DNA from: Caprimulgus europaeus
Taxonomy: Eukaryota; Chordata; Aves; Caprimulgiformes; Caprimulgidae
Length of the DNA stretch: 64,000 bases
Direction of reading: 5' to 3'
Assembly: GCA_907165065.1 (NCBI GenBank)
Contig: OU015530.1
Coordinates: forward strand, 53,666,465-53,730,464
The notes beneath the pieces were generated by a model. The model was given only the letters and a program-made list of their open reading frames with translations. It made no database searches and was not told the DNA's origin. The translations under genes were made by a program, and so were the position numbers. Below are positions 1-12,489 of the stretch, in pieces (positions within the stretch are counted from its first letter, which is position 1; each line of letters opens with the position of its first letter).

Positions 1-280
1 CTCCTGATGTTTCACTTACTCCCTAGATCATGACCCTGGCTTGTAACACTTGTTCCCTGATTCCCTGGCCACGGCTGTTGTGAGAAAGAAGATGTGCAAA
101 GCCTTTGATAGCAGGAAGCTTTCTCTCACAAGCAGGTGGGGAGGCAAGAAATAGGAATCGGCTGTAGAGCCCTCTCCACTTGAACTGTCACTGCAGAGCC
201 AGCAAACAAGGATGAAGGATGTGGCAGGATAAAGTTATTTTACGATGAGACACTTTCTTTTTTTTTTTTTTTTTTAAATG

Positions 281-464
281 TTGAGACACTGGAACAAGTT
301 TCCCAGAGAGGTTGTGGATGCCTCCTCCCTGGAAGTGTCCAAGACAAGGCTATAAGAGGCTTTGAGCAACCTGGTCTAGTGGAACATGTCCCTGTTCATG
401 GTAGAGGGTTGGAACTGGATGATCTTTAAGGTCCCTTCCAACCCAAACCATTCAATGATTCTCT
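281..464 (+). mobile_element. CR1 LINE 3' fragment
   Basis: This 5'-truncated CR1 fragment reads in plus orientation. It contains the usual 'CCCAGAGAGGTTGTGGATGC' block and ends in GGTCCCTTCCAACCC followed by degenerate ATTCTATG-like octamers. An 18-base poly-T run (258-275) precedes it. It is one of two copies oriented opposite to the host gene. Confidence 0.9.
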
Positions 465-2711
465 CAGGTGTACAGGATATCCCTTGTTTCTAGTGGGATA
501 GTGCAAATGCAAACTGCCCTTTGCTCAGTCCATGGTGCAATGGGAAGCTTCAACTCTGTGAATCTTCTCTGATGCCACCAGGCACATGCATCCCTCTGTC
601 TCTTTTGAAGACCAATTTTGAGACACTAGTGAGATTTCATGGATGTCCAGGTTCTGCTGTCACCTTACAGGAATTAGATGGTCAGGACATTTCCATGTGC
701 AGACTCAGAGCACTGGAGGCTTGTCCTGGTCCCCCCACATATAAGTCTGCATGCATTTTCTATACAGGTGGGACCCTACTTTACCATGGGACACTGCCTG
801 TCAGAGGAAGCATCATCCACAGACAAAGATGCCAGCAAAATAAATATCACCACTTTAGCCATTCATAGATGATTGACACGATGAAATTGAGCCTCCTTGA
901 GAAATGCAGCTCAATGGAGCAGCGATTAGTAATTTAATAGATGACAACGTATTTTAACCTGCAAATCTTCCTATAGCCAGTTTTCAGATATCATGAGAGG
1001 AGTCTGAGGAGGTTTTCATGTACAGCGAACCCAGTTCAGCAGTGTGACACACATAGTTACAAGAGAACTGTTTACTCCATAAAGTAATTGTTGATATTTG
1101 TGTTCTTCCTTGCAGACATCTATGGATTTCATAAAATTACGGTGCCTGGTAGCAATTGGCATTCTTTCTCAGCAACAGTTTGTGTCTGGTAACTGGCAGC
1201 CTTCCTCTGCATGAAGCCAAGAAGTAAATGATTGCAAAAACTGAACTGTTTATATCCTACCTCTACATAAGTGGAGAAGCAAGCAGATTGCAATGGTGCT
1301 GAAATACAGCGAGCTTGTGTTACTGCCTGGGTGGCACCTGTTTCATGTGTAAAGTAAACAGGAGACTACTGTCTGCAGAGTTGTCGGGCTGACAACTCTC
1401 AGATATGCTGAATTCAGTCTTTCTGGAAAGCCTTGAAAAATCTGAGCTAAAATGAGAGAGAAATAAATAAGCACAAACTGGGGAAACTGGGTTCTTATTA
1501 CCAGAACAGATCATTTATGGTCTTGGTTCTCCTTTTTCACAAATAAATGTAAATCCTTGTAGCACCAATAAAATCAGTGGATTTATCTTTCTGCACGTTT
1601 AGCATGAGAAGAAATATCACCAAATACATCAGGAAAATCCCCTTGCTTCCTTAATATGAGAAGGGGAAGATTAATATCATTTATTCTGCTAGGAATAAAA
1701 GAGGGCTGGTGTGCATCTGTCAGTTTTAAGTGTGCACAGTTGAGAATCTCTCTGCCCCAGTTTGAATAATTGCTTCTGTAATGCAGAGTTGCTACTACTC
1801 AGTTTAATGAGAAATCAGGAAAACCTGGAGTGATACCACACCACTGTGCTGGGATTGCAGCTAAAACACAGAGAGGACTCATGCTACTCTAAATTCCTTT
1901 ACAAGCACAGTTTATTAGCAGACTATGGTATTTGCAATACTGATATAAAGTGTGTGTAGTCTTACTTTAGGATTGCAACACGTGCATAATTTAAGAGCTG
2001 CAACTTCCTCAGGGAGTGTATGAAAACAGGAAAAGGAAAGTCTAAACTTGATTATTTCAGACTAACAATCCCCACTCTCCATCCTACACCACCTGGTCCA
2101 TCATTCTGCTTCAGCAGAAACAAATAGACATCACACTAGCTTAGTAGAAGACTAATTTTTGTTCAGTTTTTCAGCTCTTATCTACTCGTCCCAGTCTTTT
2201 CTCCTGCCATTCATCTGTGCAAAAGCCAGAAACAATATGGTGCAAAGGGAGCAGCAAAATGCCAGGGTTCAAAGGAGCTGCTCCTATTTACCATGTGAAT
2301 TCATCTAGATTTTTTTATTTTCTTGATGACCCAGACTTTATAGAGACTCCATTTATCAAAACCCAAACCACTAACACATGCATGCAGAAGAGCAATACTG
2401 GCAAAATAGGTTAAATCAAATAGTCTCTAAGTTCAAAAAAAGCATAGGCCTGTTGCCCAGCTCCTGGGTAGATGAAATTATGCCCCCAACTTGGACAACC
2501 ACAGATCCCAAGGGAGTTTCCAACTGAGCTGTCATCTATCAGAGTCAAGGCCACTGTAGTCTGAAGTTACTCTTAAGTAGCTAAACTCAGAACTTGTCCT
2601 CCTGGTGGACCTAAGAAACACATTTTTTTTTTTTCCCCTGAAAGTCACAGGATACTTGGAAGAAAATTTCAGTACTTGTTCTAAAAAAATAATTAACCTC
2701 TGAATACTTAG

Positions 2712-2909
2712 CTGGATGAAAATACCAAAATCTAGCCCTTAAAATTCAGAATGGCTAAGGCTGAGGCTGGCCAGAAAACACAGCTGCTCGGCAGAGGCTG
2801 TTAACAGCAAAAATCCTCCTGGAACCAACCCACTCTCATATTTTCTTTCATTTTGAGTAAAGGTGAACTAAAATTTTGCCAGACAAACATCATCACAGTC
2901 ACTAACTGG
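2712..2909 (+). repeat. Local direct repeat, copy A
   Basis: About 198 bp, aligning without obvious gaps to 4133-4329 at roughly 87% identity (about 25 mismatches counted by eye). Shared core: GGCCAGAAAACACAGCTGCT, GGCTGTTAACAGCAAAAA and GACAAACATCATCACAG. It is not a repeat family I recognise. Confidence 0.9.
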
Positions 2910-3588
2910 TCTTGCACAAGTGCTGGAGGCTTTGCCAAACATCATCCCTCAAGGAGGAAAACTGCAGTTCAGCAGTGCTCCTTCTCGGATTAATCCAGAA
3001 CATTTTAAGTGTTTGAACTCTGGCCATGGAGGAGCAAGGCATGTTATTTCTAATGGCTTCTGTCTTCCTGGCCTAAGATCTTTTCCCACACTGGGCAAAG
3101 CACTGCCCATAATAAAACATAGATTCATTATTCCAAGGGGTGACTCTTAAAATTAGTCTAAGTGGGAGAGCTTGGCAAAAAGATGGACTGCCAAAGTTAA
3201 TTTAGCCTGTTATCAATTCAATAGGCTTAAATAGGCAGTGAAAAGTGTTTCATAAGTGTTCGTTGTTCAGAGTTCAAGCTAATACCTTCTGCTAAATTGC
3301 ATTTTGAAGTTTAATCACACTCCGCTTTATGTTTCTTTTGGTAATTGGGATCTCTCCCCAGTATAATATGAAGAACTCAAACTAATGGGCTCCTCTGATG
3401 GAAGTTTAAATTTTGGAAGTTTGCCTCAAAATGCAGTGACTGAGAGTGCCTGGAATAACCTTTCACCCAAATAAGGCATTAATATTTTGATCATTAAAGT
3501 AGTCTCATATTATTAAAGGCAATAGCAACAAAATAACCATTATTTTAAATGTTTACCATAATTAAGGAGTGTAATTTCAACCCCCTGG

Positions 3589-3605
3589 CGCACGCACGCA
3601 CGCAC
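3589..3605 (+). repeat. (CACG)n microsatellite
   Basis: CGCACGCACGCACGCAC: about four tetranucleotide units in an otherwise CpG-poor area. Confidence 0.9.
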
Positions 3606-4132
3606 TGTCTCACTTGGCACGGGAGCTGTTGGGGAAGTGACTGCTGTTCATTTTGTCCAAAATGTTAAATGTCAGCATTTTCTTTACCAAAGGGAGAAAT
3701 AGTGTGAAATGCTCAGTTCTGGGCAGCATTTTGCTCCAGGGAGGGATACGGATACTGGGAAATGGCACCCAGTAGGCTGTGACTGACGTGTAGTCCACGG
3801 TCTGGGCACTTGTCCAAATGCATGTTGTCAAGTCCGCTATGCCTGATATCGGTTCTTTCAGTGCCAGGCAGCTTTTTTTTTCCTCCCCCTTCTTTCCCCT
3901 CTCCATCAGCTCTCTGTGTTTCCTCTACCTTAGGCACTATACTGTGGACAAATATATTTCCCTGCCATCGAGTACTAAATAAGCATCCTAAAACCTTTGT
4001 TCGCAGTGTGACTGCTCTGATCATGTCAGCACAGATCTGACACAGAGTCTTCTCCTTCTGCCCCATCGTACTGAAACAAAATAAACACAAATGTCTTTCT
4101 ATATGTAAAAGCAAAGATGAAGACATTTAAAT

Positions 4133-4329
4133 CTGGATACAAATAACAGAATCTGACCCTTAAAATTCAGAATGGTTAAGGCTAAGGCTGGCCAGAAAAC
4201 ACAGCTGCTCAACAGAGGCTGTTAACAGCAAAAACTCCCTTGGAACCAGCTTACCCTGATATTTTCTTTCATTTTGAATAAAGGTGAACTAAAACTTTGG
4301 CCGACAAACATCATCACAGCCACCAACTG
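4133..4329 (+). repeat. Local direct repeat, copy B
   Basis: This is the second copy of the segment at 2712-2909, in the same orientation, with starts about 1.42 kb apart. The flanking sequences on either side do not match between copies beyond these limits. Confidence 0.9.
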
Positions 4330-5864
4330 TGGCTTTAAAGCTGATTTAAAGTACTTTTTCTAATGGCATTGCTGCTCCTTTTCTGAAGATAATAAATACA
4401 GAAATATTCTAATTTATTGCTAAAAATAATCAGGAAATAATTGAGTTCTATGCAGTTTTTGAGAAATGCAAAGTGAAACAAAGAGTTTAAAAAGTAAGAA
4501 ATCCAGGCAAACTATATATCATAATGAAAAAAACAAACAAACAAAACCTGCTATTTTACTTAATGATCAGAAAAATATGGGCTCAAACAAAGCTGACAAG
4601 AAGAATGCTGTACGATTTATTGCATGCATGTATACATGTAGGCTCATTCTCTTGCCAGTAAGAACTAGGGAGTCATCAACAGAATTTAAAGGTTTTTTAT
4701 CCAGCTGCATTAAAAGAGAATGTGTACCCCAGACTGCAACTGAAAACAGATGGAATATAAATACTGTTTGAAAGGGCATTATGGTTCCTGACAATAAAAT
4801 ATATTTCCTGCAGTAAAAGGCTGAAATTAATGTACCCTGTCAAATAAACACATAGCTTCATGCTATCTCTGATTCATAGATGTTAGAATTACTAGGAGCA
4901 CAAGACATGGTCACAAAAAAAAAATCTTTATGCACTGGCATTTTTATAGCAATTTTCAATAATTTCAGTTACACTTGTGTAAACCTGGAAAAATTCTATT
5001 GAATTTTACAGAATTGCTTCAGGTTTAGGAGCAAGTCTGTAATGCACAGAAATTGCACAGTAAAATTTCTGCTGTATACAAAAGAAACAGATGTGGGTCT
5101 AAATGCAGATGGTGAACCCTCTGTTACCTTAGACATTTCATTCTTTTCTCTGTCTTACAAGTGATGTATCATAGCTAAAATAAACTTATAGGCTCTATGC
5201 AGAAATTACTGGATGAAGCCTTTGACTCAGTGTTATGAGAAAGCTAAAACATCATCATCTGAATGGTCCTGACCTCAAAATTATTAATCGCTTATTAGTA
5301 GAAACATGCCAAAAAAATAAAAAGCCATCAGAAACAGTTTCAACTTGTAAAATGAAATAAAATGAACCAATAATTCTGAAATAAATGTGAGGAAGAAGAA
5401 AATAAAAGGTTGTGGTTTTAAGCCAGTTCAGGGCAATATAGAAACTGTACCACTGAACAGAGATTGTGATGGCAGCCAGCTCTGTCATTGACACATACAG
5501 AGGCAGTTACTCATCTAAAGTCTAGAAAGCTGGTTTTCCTGGGATATGTCTTTGGTGGAGCCCAGACAAGGGTATACACAAGGAGAGAACTGCAAATTGA
5601 GAAAACAAATAAAAATGAGTATGACTGAGAAAGCAAGGTATGCTACAGAGCAACGAATACTCATTCAGTGTGCAAAATCCAGGTGATGTACACTCCTCGG
5701 GTCCTTTGTGTAGACTCAGACTCAAATCTCTTTGAAAACCAGCAGAGGTGTTGCTCTGCCTTGGAGGGCTGTAGGAAGAGCACATGGAGAGGTCTAGTTG
5801 TGCAGGTGGGAACCCCTGAGAGGCAATGAAAGACACTGTCCCCATCCCACAGGCAATATTCCCT

Positions 5865-6334
5865 AGAATCATGGAATCGTAGAATGGTTTGGGTTGGAGG
5901 GAACCTTAAAGATCATCCAGTTCCAAGCCCCCCGCCATCAGCAGGGACACCTTCCACTAGACCAAGTTGCTCAAAGTCTCATCCAACCTGGCCTTGAACA
6001 CTTCCAGGGAGGGGGCATCCACAACTTCTCTGGGCAACCTGTGCCAGTGTCTCACCACCCTCAACAGGAAAGAATTTCTTCCTAATATCTCATCTCAACC
6101 TCCCCTCTTTCAGCTTAAAGCCATTTCCCCTTTTTCTATCATTAACTGCCCTTATAAAAAGTCCCTCCCCAGCTTTCTTGTAGGCCCTTTAGGTACTGGA
6201 AAGCTGCTATAAGATCTCCCCAGAGCCTTCTCTTCTCCAGGCTGAACAGCCCCAACTCTCTCAGCCTGTCCTCACAGCAGAGGTGCTCCAGCCTTCGCAT
6301 CATCCTCGTGGCCTCCTCTGGACTCGTTCCAACA
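5865..6334 (-). mobile_element. CR1 LINE 3' fragment
   Basis: On the plus strand it starts with the reverse complement of the CR1 terminal octamers (AGAATCATGGAATCGTAGAATGG) and the TTGGAGGGAACC block. It then runs through the 3' UTR and into the end of ORF2, stopping near GGCCTCCTCTGGACTCG. It is about 470 bp, 5'-truncated, and in the same orientation as SCN5A. Confidence 0.93.
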
Positions 6335-9300
6335 ATTCATTCTTCCTTGCCAGGCAAGGTGAGCCTTAGCAGCACAGCAACAACTCTCTGCTCTTTAAGG
6401 ATTTCCACAGCCAGGGATAAAGCTCGGGCAAGAGGATGGGCCAGTCCCCCATCAGGTTTGCCGCAGCACAAATCAGCCATGGTGGGGGCTGGGACCTGGC
6501 CACCGTGCACAGAAAGGCAGCGCTCCCGCAGCGAGCGTGCCTGGTGTCGAGGAAGGGGTAAGAAGCTGCAAAGCACTTCATCCCAGCAGCAGGCAGCCAG
6601 CACTTTCCATATGACCCAATTAGCCACTCCGTCGGAACAAATCAATAAAGGCATTTTCTAAAGACAAGCAGGCAAGTGCTGCTGGCTCGGCACTGCGCTG
6701 CATGTGAAAATACAAAGGTGTTATCCCTGCGGAAAGCAGCGTCCGTGCCTGGCTTTGTCACTGCAAAGGGGGCAAATGTCTGCTTTACAGACTGCTGTGG
6801 CCAAGAGCCACCAGCCACCGCAGCATGGATCATCTTCTCAGTGGCATGCTATAGACAGATCAAATTGAGAGCATTAGTTTGAGTAAGGCAGGACCTGTAG
6901 TAATTAAATTTTAGAAGGTGGAGGAGGCAGTAACAACTCTCAAACAACAAAGAAAGGGTAGAGCCATTTTTTTAGGTTGTACTAGTAAAATTTGTTTAGT
7001 GTAGGAACTCATCAACGAGAAAAGGATCCGGACAGCATGCAGAAAGACCTAGATGTCATTGAGGTCTAGGGTAATAGAAATAAGACAGAGTACAACAGTA
7101 TAAGTGCGGGACACCATACTTTGGGACTTATTCAGAACACCCAGCATTACTCATCTGGAACCTCTTTTTAGTCTATTAAACATAGGATTCCTCTGAACCA
7201 CAAAGTGATGTCACTGTGAAAAAGGCATACAGTGTTATGGGCTACAGCTGTGAGCGTTGAGAAGGTGAAGCAACACTAAAGTAGGAATTTTGAAGATTTA
7301 AGCTTTGAATTTATATATCTGATGTAAATGGTATAAACCCCTCTGATGTCTGAAACTTTCAAAGTAATTAAACTGCAGGTAAGTTCTGGTAGGATCCACT
7401 GTGTCAGGTGGACTGGACTGCGCACACTGAATTGTCCCATCACCTTGCTATCCCCATAATCTGGTTCATACGCCTTCAGGAGACTGAAAGTTAATGACAC
7501 ATATGAAAAGATGGTCTTCATAAGCAATTACAAGACACTCTACAGGGGTTCAAGAAAATAATTTGCACTTTTTAATCATCTAGGAAACCAAAATGAGATC
7601 CCAAAAGAACCCTGAGAAGATGCAACCAGCATGTTACTCTGGTTGCTGCTGAGTTTTTGGGATCTGTTTTCCTAGTAGGACAGTCTATATTTAGAATTAT
7701 ACATCTCAAAGACAGAGGAAAAATGGAAGACTTTTTTCATGTAATAGAAGGTTATTTGGACACCACATCTGAAGTATGACTGGGTAGATGATATTTTCAC
7801 TGTGATTGTTCTTGTTCTCGTTATAAGATTAAACTTCTCATCAAATCCTGAAAAATTATTGTGGACTAAGAGGGAGACACTTCCTCAGCACTATGAGCAG
7901 GGCAAGGAAGTGTGCTAGGTAAAGACCTAAATGAAAATATTGCAGTGACTGGCATTAACACGTGTGTTACACAATAAGGATGAATTAATGAAGTTCAAGG
8001 CAGTCCTTTCTCAGCCTCACTCCTCTTCTGCCACCTTCTTGCACCTGTGCTGACTTTTATCTTTCAGCTTTTCTTTCTGATCCTTTTGCCATATGTGTGG
8101 GCTACAGGCATGTGTCTCCTGCCTCTCTGAGCTGGCAGAGCATCTCACTTGCATCTCAGTAATCAAAGGAGATTTAGAAGCTATCAGGTGGTCTCACTCC
8201 TTTGAAACCCTCTCAATGACAGTGCCACAAATTGGTAGCTTTCAGGAAGACGGCTGCTGTCAGTGTAAGCTTTGATAATAGAAATGGCAGCTGAAATTTA
8301 AACTTAGACATTTCGATTCCTCAGAGGAAAATGTGCAGTCACAGAAGGGCTTCTCATCATCTGAAATTTCAGACTGCTGTGTGTAACACTGTGGGGCTCA
8401 TTTCTCATAGCCACAACGGCTTACTTTAGAGTAGTTTTGTGACTTTCCAGGAAGAGCCCAGCACTGGCATATGAGCTGCAAACTGAGCTGATCATCACCC
8501 TAAAATACTCCATTGGGATCAACAAGTTTGTGGTTCTGCTAGAGACCAGCTTCCTTTCAGCCTCTCAGTCATGACAGATGGATCTGGACTGATGTGAGCA
8601 CATGATGAACAGAATATGGTCCAGGATCTTCAACTGATGAAAAAGTATAAAGCACGTGTAAGATTTGTGTAGATTTACCTAGCCATGCTCTTGAGAGGCA
8701 TGTGTATATATACTCCCTGTTTATGCATCTCCTTTTGTTTCTTCTCCCATGATATTGCACCAAAATCTTACGTGCATGAGGAGGAAGGCAGGTTCTGGCA
8801 ATGTAGCCAGAGGCCTGCTAAATTCCAGGTCAGCCAACAACTTTAAAGTGAAGCAGGGTACATTGTCTTTTCCTGAGAAGTAAATATACATACACATTCT
8901 CTTTCTACATGTTAAAATATTTAAATATGTAAAAATATGGATTATAATTAGAAGAAAGTTAGAATAGATTTGAATGTTTAGCGTACCCTTGGTAATTCTT
9001 GTTTCATTTCTGTATGATGCCCTCCACACAAAAAGATACTTCACTATAATTGTGCCCTATCAGTGCAATCATGTAAATTTTGCTCTGGTTCACGTTGTTC
9101 TTCCTTTGTGAGCTCTGCCGTGGTTATCGTGCCCATCCTGGGGTTAAGGAGTTAAGAACTCCCATGGAGTTTGGGCTCACAGGATTAAAGCTACTGAGAG
9201 TAAGTGGGGAAGTTTATTCTCCAGAGTCCCACAGGGCTGCCCTTTAAACCAAGATTAGCAAGCTGAAATGCTCACAACTCTCTCTGCAGGTAACTGCACC

Positions 9301-11657
9301 TCTGGGTGCAATAATACTTTCTGCAGTAACCTACGTGTCGATCAAGAGAGCTTTTTGTGGGTCCAGAGATCACAGGTCTTTGGAACAGGCACCATTAAAA
9401 ATGAGAGCTCTTAGAATTGTTTGAGATGTGCTTTCTTGTGGCTCTGTTCCTTATGGAGACATTTACAGCTGCTCAAATATTAGAGTTTTGCAGGAAAGCA
9501 AATGTGAAGCTTATTACACAACTATAATTTCTGCTGCTGAGCTTCTTCCTATTTTTGTTAAGGATACTTATTATGCCAGTGTATTTTGAGTCTCTGAGTT
9601 GGAAACCCTTCACAGGCACATGTTTTCCTCTCTAGAAATTTGATAAAATTGTTTGCTGGATATATGAACTCATTTGGACCTTTTCAGCCTGTGGACAAAG
9701 ACTGAAAACCATTGATTGAGGCTATGCACAGTGGAACGGCACTGACCTGCAGCAGCTGTTTGTCAAAGCCTGGAAACACTAGTGACAAAGCTAATTAATA
9801 CATTTCTCAACTCCATGCCTTCTTTTTAATGCACACGCTAGTGGTGAACTATATTATTTCACTGCAAGCCAAATATCTTGTGGTAATGTGACAAAGTCAC
9901 TCTAATGTTTATTGAAGATGTCATGAAAAGATACTATGTGAAAACAGTATTTTGGTTTGCTTCCTCTACTGGGTTATGTTTCACTCTGAAACCTTGATGT
10001 TTATATTACATAGGATAATGTTTCAACATTATTGAAACAATTTAAAGAAGTTTTTGTCATATTTTCAGTTCAACTTCTATTCATAATGTTCCATTTCACT
10101 AAAATGCCTATTTTTCTACATCAGTTCTCTCCCTCATGACTCTAATAGAACTCACCAAAGGCTTAATTCTACATTTACTTGCTGTGTAGCATAAAATGGA
10201 CAGTTACCTGTTCCATCTCCTAATATACACACCAGCACCTACACTGACACATTGTGCAGCTAAATAGAAATCCACATTTCTATATTTTTAAGGTACAGTA
10301 AGATGCAAAAACCCCAAATTCTCTACACTCTATGCTGCAGCTTGGTTTGCAATTGTGAACATTGCTAATTATCTTGTAGATGGAATACAGTGATGCAACA
10401 TACACACATGTACATATACACATACACACATGGTTCCAGACCCCACGGACACCTACATGCAAAGTTTCAACAAATTTTTGCTTTGCACTGTGAAGGAAAA
10501 ATCTGAGAGTTTTTAAAATTGTGACTCTCTGTCAGATGTAGCAGAATGGTGTGGATATCTCTAAAGGCCAAAACAAAAACCCTAAAAAACACAGCCTAAA
10601 ACTCCAGAATTAAACACATTTATACACTATTAAACACATTTATACTAGTCAGTATTTGCAGATTGGCTAGTACTAAGAAACATATCTACTATACTCATAT
10701 TTCACTTTTCAAGTGCACTCTGCTTGTAGGTTTAAGTAATACAACTCTAGGAATAGAAAAGGTCTTCAAAAGAAAAAAAATAGATATTATCCATGCTACC
10801 CACATTGATCCACAGGTTATTTAAATAAAATAATTCCTTTAAAAAGATACAAAAAATCCCTAAAAGTGTTTACCAAAAAATTCAGACTTTCTTTTTTTGT
10901 TACCTGTATGTCAATTTGGATAGTGGGGCTTGATGATAAAGTTTTCTGACCCTTTGCCCTTCAGCTCCCCTAGGGGATGGTCAGTGTGTAAGACTTGCTG
11001 GTGAGCAGATGCATTAACACTGTAAAGATTTTTGCAATAAAGCAGGAGAAATTAACATTTAGCAGCCAATTTGTGCTCACCTCCTGATACAGAGTCCTTC
11101 CTCCGGGCTTTTTTAGGACAGTCCTTCTCTAAGGACAGTTTTGTTTCTAAACTTTCTTCCCCTCAACTGAGAGATCAGAGATCCCTCTTGACAGCCAGAT
11201 CCAAAACAAGAGCCTTGTCTCATCAGTCTCTGCCTCATTGTATTTTTAAGAGAACTACCTGGCCCTCGACTCTTGCTGCACAAATCAAACCAAAGCCTTT
11301 GCCCATTTTTCACACTGAGAAAATTCCCTGTTGTAGTCGGGGGACCTAAGATTTGCTCTGAAACATTCCCATGATTCATCCAAAAGAAGAAAACCAGCTC
11401 CTGTGTGAGAAAGGGTTTAATTGTTTCAGTTAAAATAATTAATCTAGACAACCACGAAGAATACAAAGGGAATGCCCCTTGTTGGACACTGAATTTTGCT
11501 CTTAGATATGCACGTGTAACTTCTTATGAAGTTAACAACATATCAAAGGCAGGATTAGCCCATAGGACATTTGCACCACAAGCCATGGATCCAGAGCAAG
11601 GGTGGGAATTAAGGACATTTTAATAAGCTGCAACTAGCAAATATTTTAGTTGCCTAC

Positions 11658-12128
11658 CTGCTCCATTTCTGTAAAGGTGCTCTGCTCCTCATCTTCCTCC
11701 TCGATATCCGACTCTCCCACAGCAATAGGAACACAAATGGACAGGTCAGGATTGGTCATAAAATCATCATTGTCTGTAATTCCTAGGTGTTTCTCCCCAT
11801 TTTTATTAATCCCATCCTCAGCATGGTTCTCTTTGTGATTCTCCATGTCTTTGCCAAGCTCAGCAGTTGTGTGACTGTTCACACAATTGTTAAGGGCACC
11901 TTTGTTCTGGGCAGCGAGCTTCATCATTGCCTTCTTTTCAGCTGTCGTCTTGGGATGTCGGAGGACGTTGCAGCAAAAATCCCATGTTGTGTGTTTCATG
12001 TACTGAAGACCCCTGTTGATCCGAGCAAATGCAAGCTGCAGATTGTTCATCTCTCCATCCTCGTCTGGTGCTGAGAGGTTGTCAGCGCTGAAAGAGCTCA
12101 GCAGCAAGGCAAGGAACAGGTTGAGCAC
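11658..12128 (-). CDS. SCN5A: SCN5A exon 17 (internal), end of domain II S6 and II-III linker with ankyrin motif
   Basis: This exon is 471 nt (157 codons, phase 0/0); the human exon is 441 nt by recall. The acceptor is TTATTTGTTTCAG|GTG and the donor CAG|GTAGGC. It opens [20 protein letters not shown], the end of S6. [22 protein letters not shown] and TTWDFCC follow and match human Nav1.5 closely (TTWDFCC is characteristic). After a divergent linker comes VPIAVGESD (residues 133-141), the ankyrin-G binding motif that targets the channel to intercalated discs and axon initial segments. The acidic IEEEDEEQS follows. The exon ends in CAG (Gln) at the site where human transcripts vary by one Gln (Q1077). 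A stretch around [11 protein letters not shown] and [10 protein letters not shown] resembles neuronal SCN1A/2A linkers more than mammalian SCN5A. Confidence 0.96.
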
Positions 12129-12448
12129 CTGAAACAAATAAAATTTAAAGGAAATCAAATGGAGGACAAATGTTTGTTCTTGGAATCGGGAGGGTCTGAG
12201 TCTTGGCTCATCTGTGCCACTGTACCACCAACAGTGTTAGTGGAACTACCTCTAATTACAGGTGGTTTCACCAGGGAAAGGAGGTCTGCAGACATTAACA
12301 AAGACATTAATTTCAGGTGCAAAAGTTGACCATGGACAATAACACATCTGACATTCCTCTTCCCCTTACAACATCCCAAAACATGAAAAAGAAAAGGCAA
12401 AACTCAGAAACAGAATATGTGATAAAATTTTCATTGGAAATTATATAA

Positions 12449-12489
12449 TAGAATCATAGAATGGTTGGGGTTGGAAGGGACCTTAAAAA
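12449..12489 (-). mobile_element. Short CR1 3' terminus abutting a second CR1 terminus
   Basis: This is a roughly 40-bp CR1 terminal segment (octamers plus GGTTGGAAGGGACCTTAAA) followed at once by another complete CR1 3' terminus of the longer element. It may be a nested insertion or a tail duplication. Confidence 0.75.

Larger units (their letters stand above)
1..11657 (-). other. Partial SCN5A intron 17
   Basis: This is non-coding sequence downstream of exon 17; the 3' end of the intron lies beyond the left edge. I looked for exon 18 (an acidic II-III linker exon ending in an SEGST-like motif and leading toward CFTEGC) and found no match. The intron contains a plus-strand CR1 fragment, a minus-strand CR1, a duplicated 200-bp segment, a short (CACG)4 run and scattered homopolymers. 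Between about 6340 and 11650 I recognise only AT-rich unique sequence with an irregular CA/TA microsatellite near 10395-10430. The open frames here are short and unrelated to any protein I know. Confidence 0.8.

Noticed and set aside
3610-4126. Overlapping minus-strand open frames of 98 and 137 codons in intron 17, considered as exon 18 of SCN5A.
   Set aside because: The translations are Cys/His-rich or Pro-rich without the acidic SEGST-type or CFTEGC motifs expected, and no matching splice sites were evident.
10383-10435. CA/TA-rich run as a microsatellite.
   Set aside because: The repeats are interrupted too often to call a clean microsatellite.
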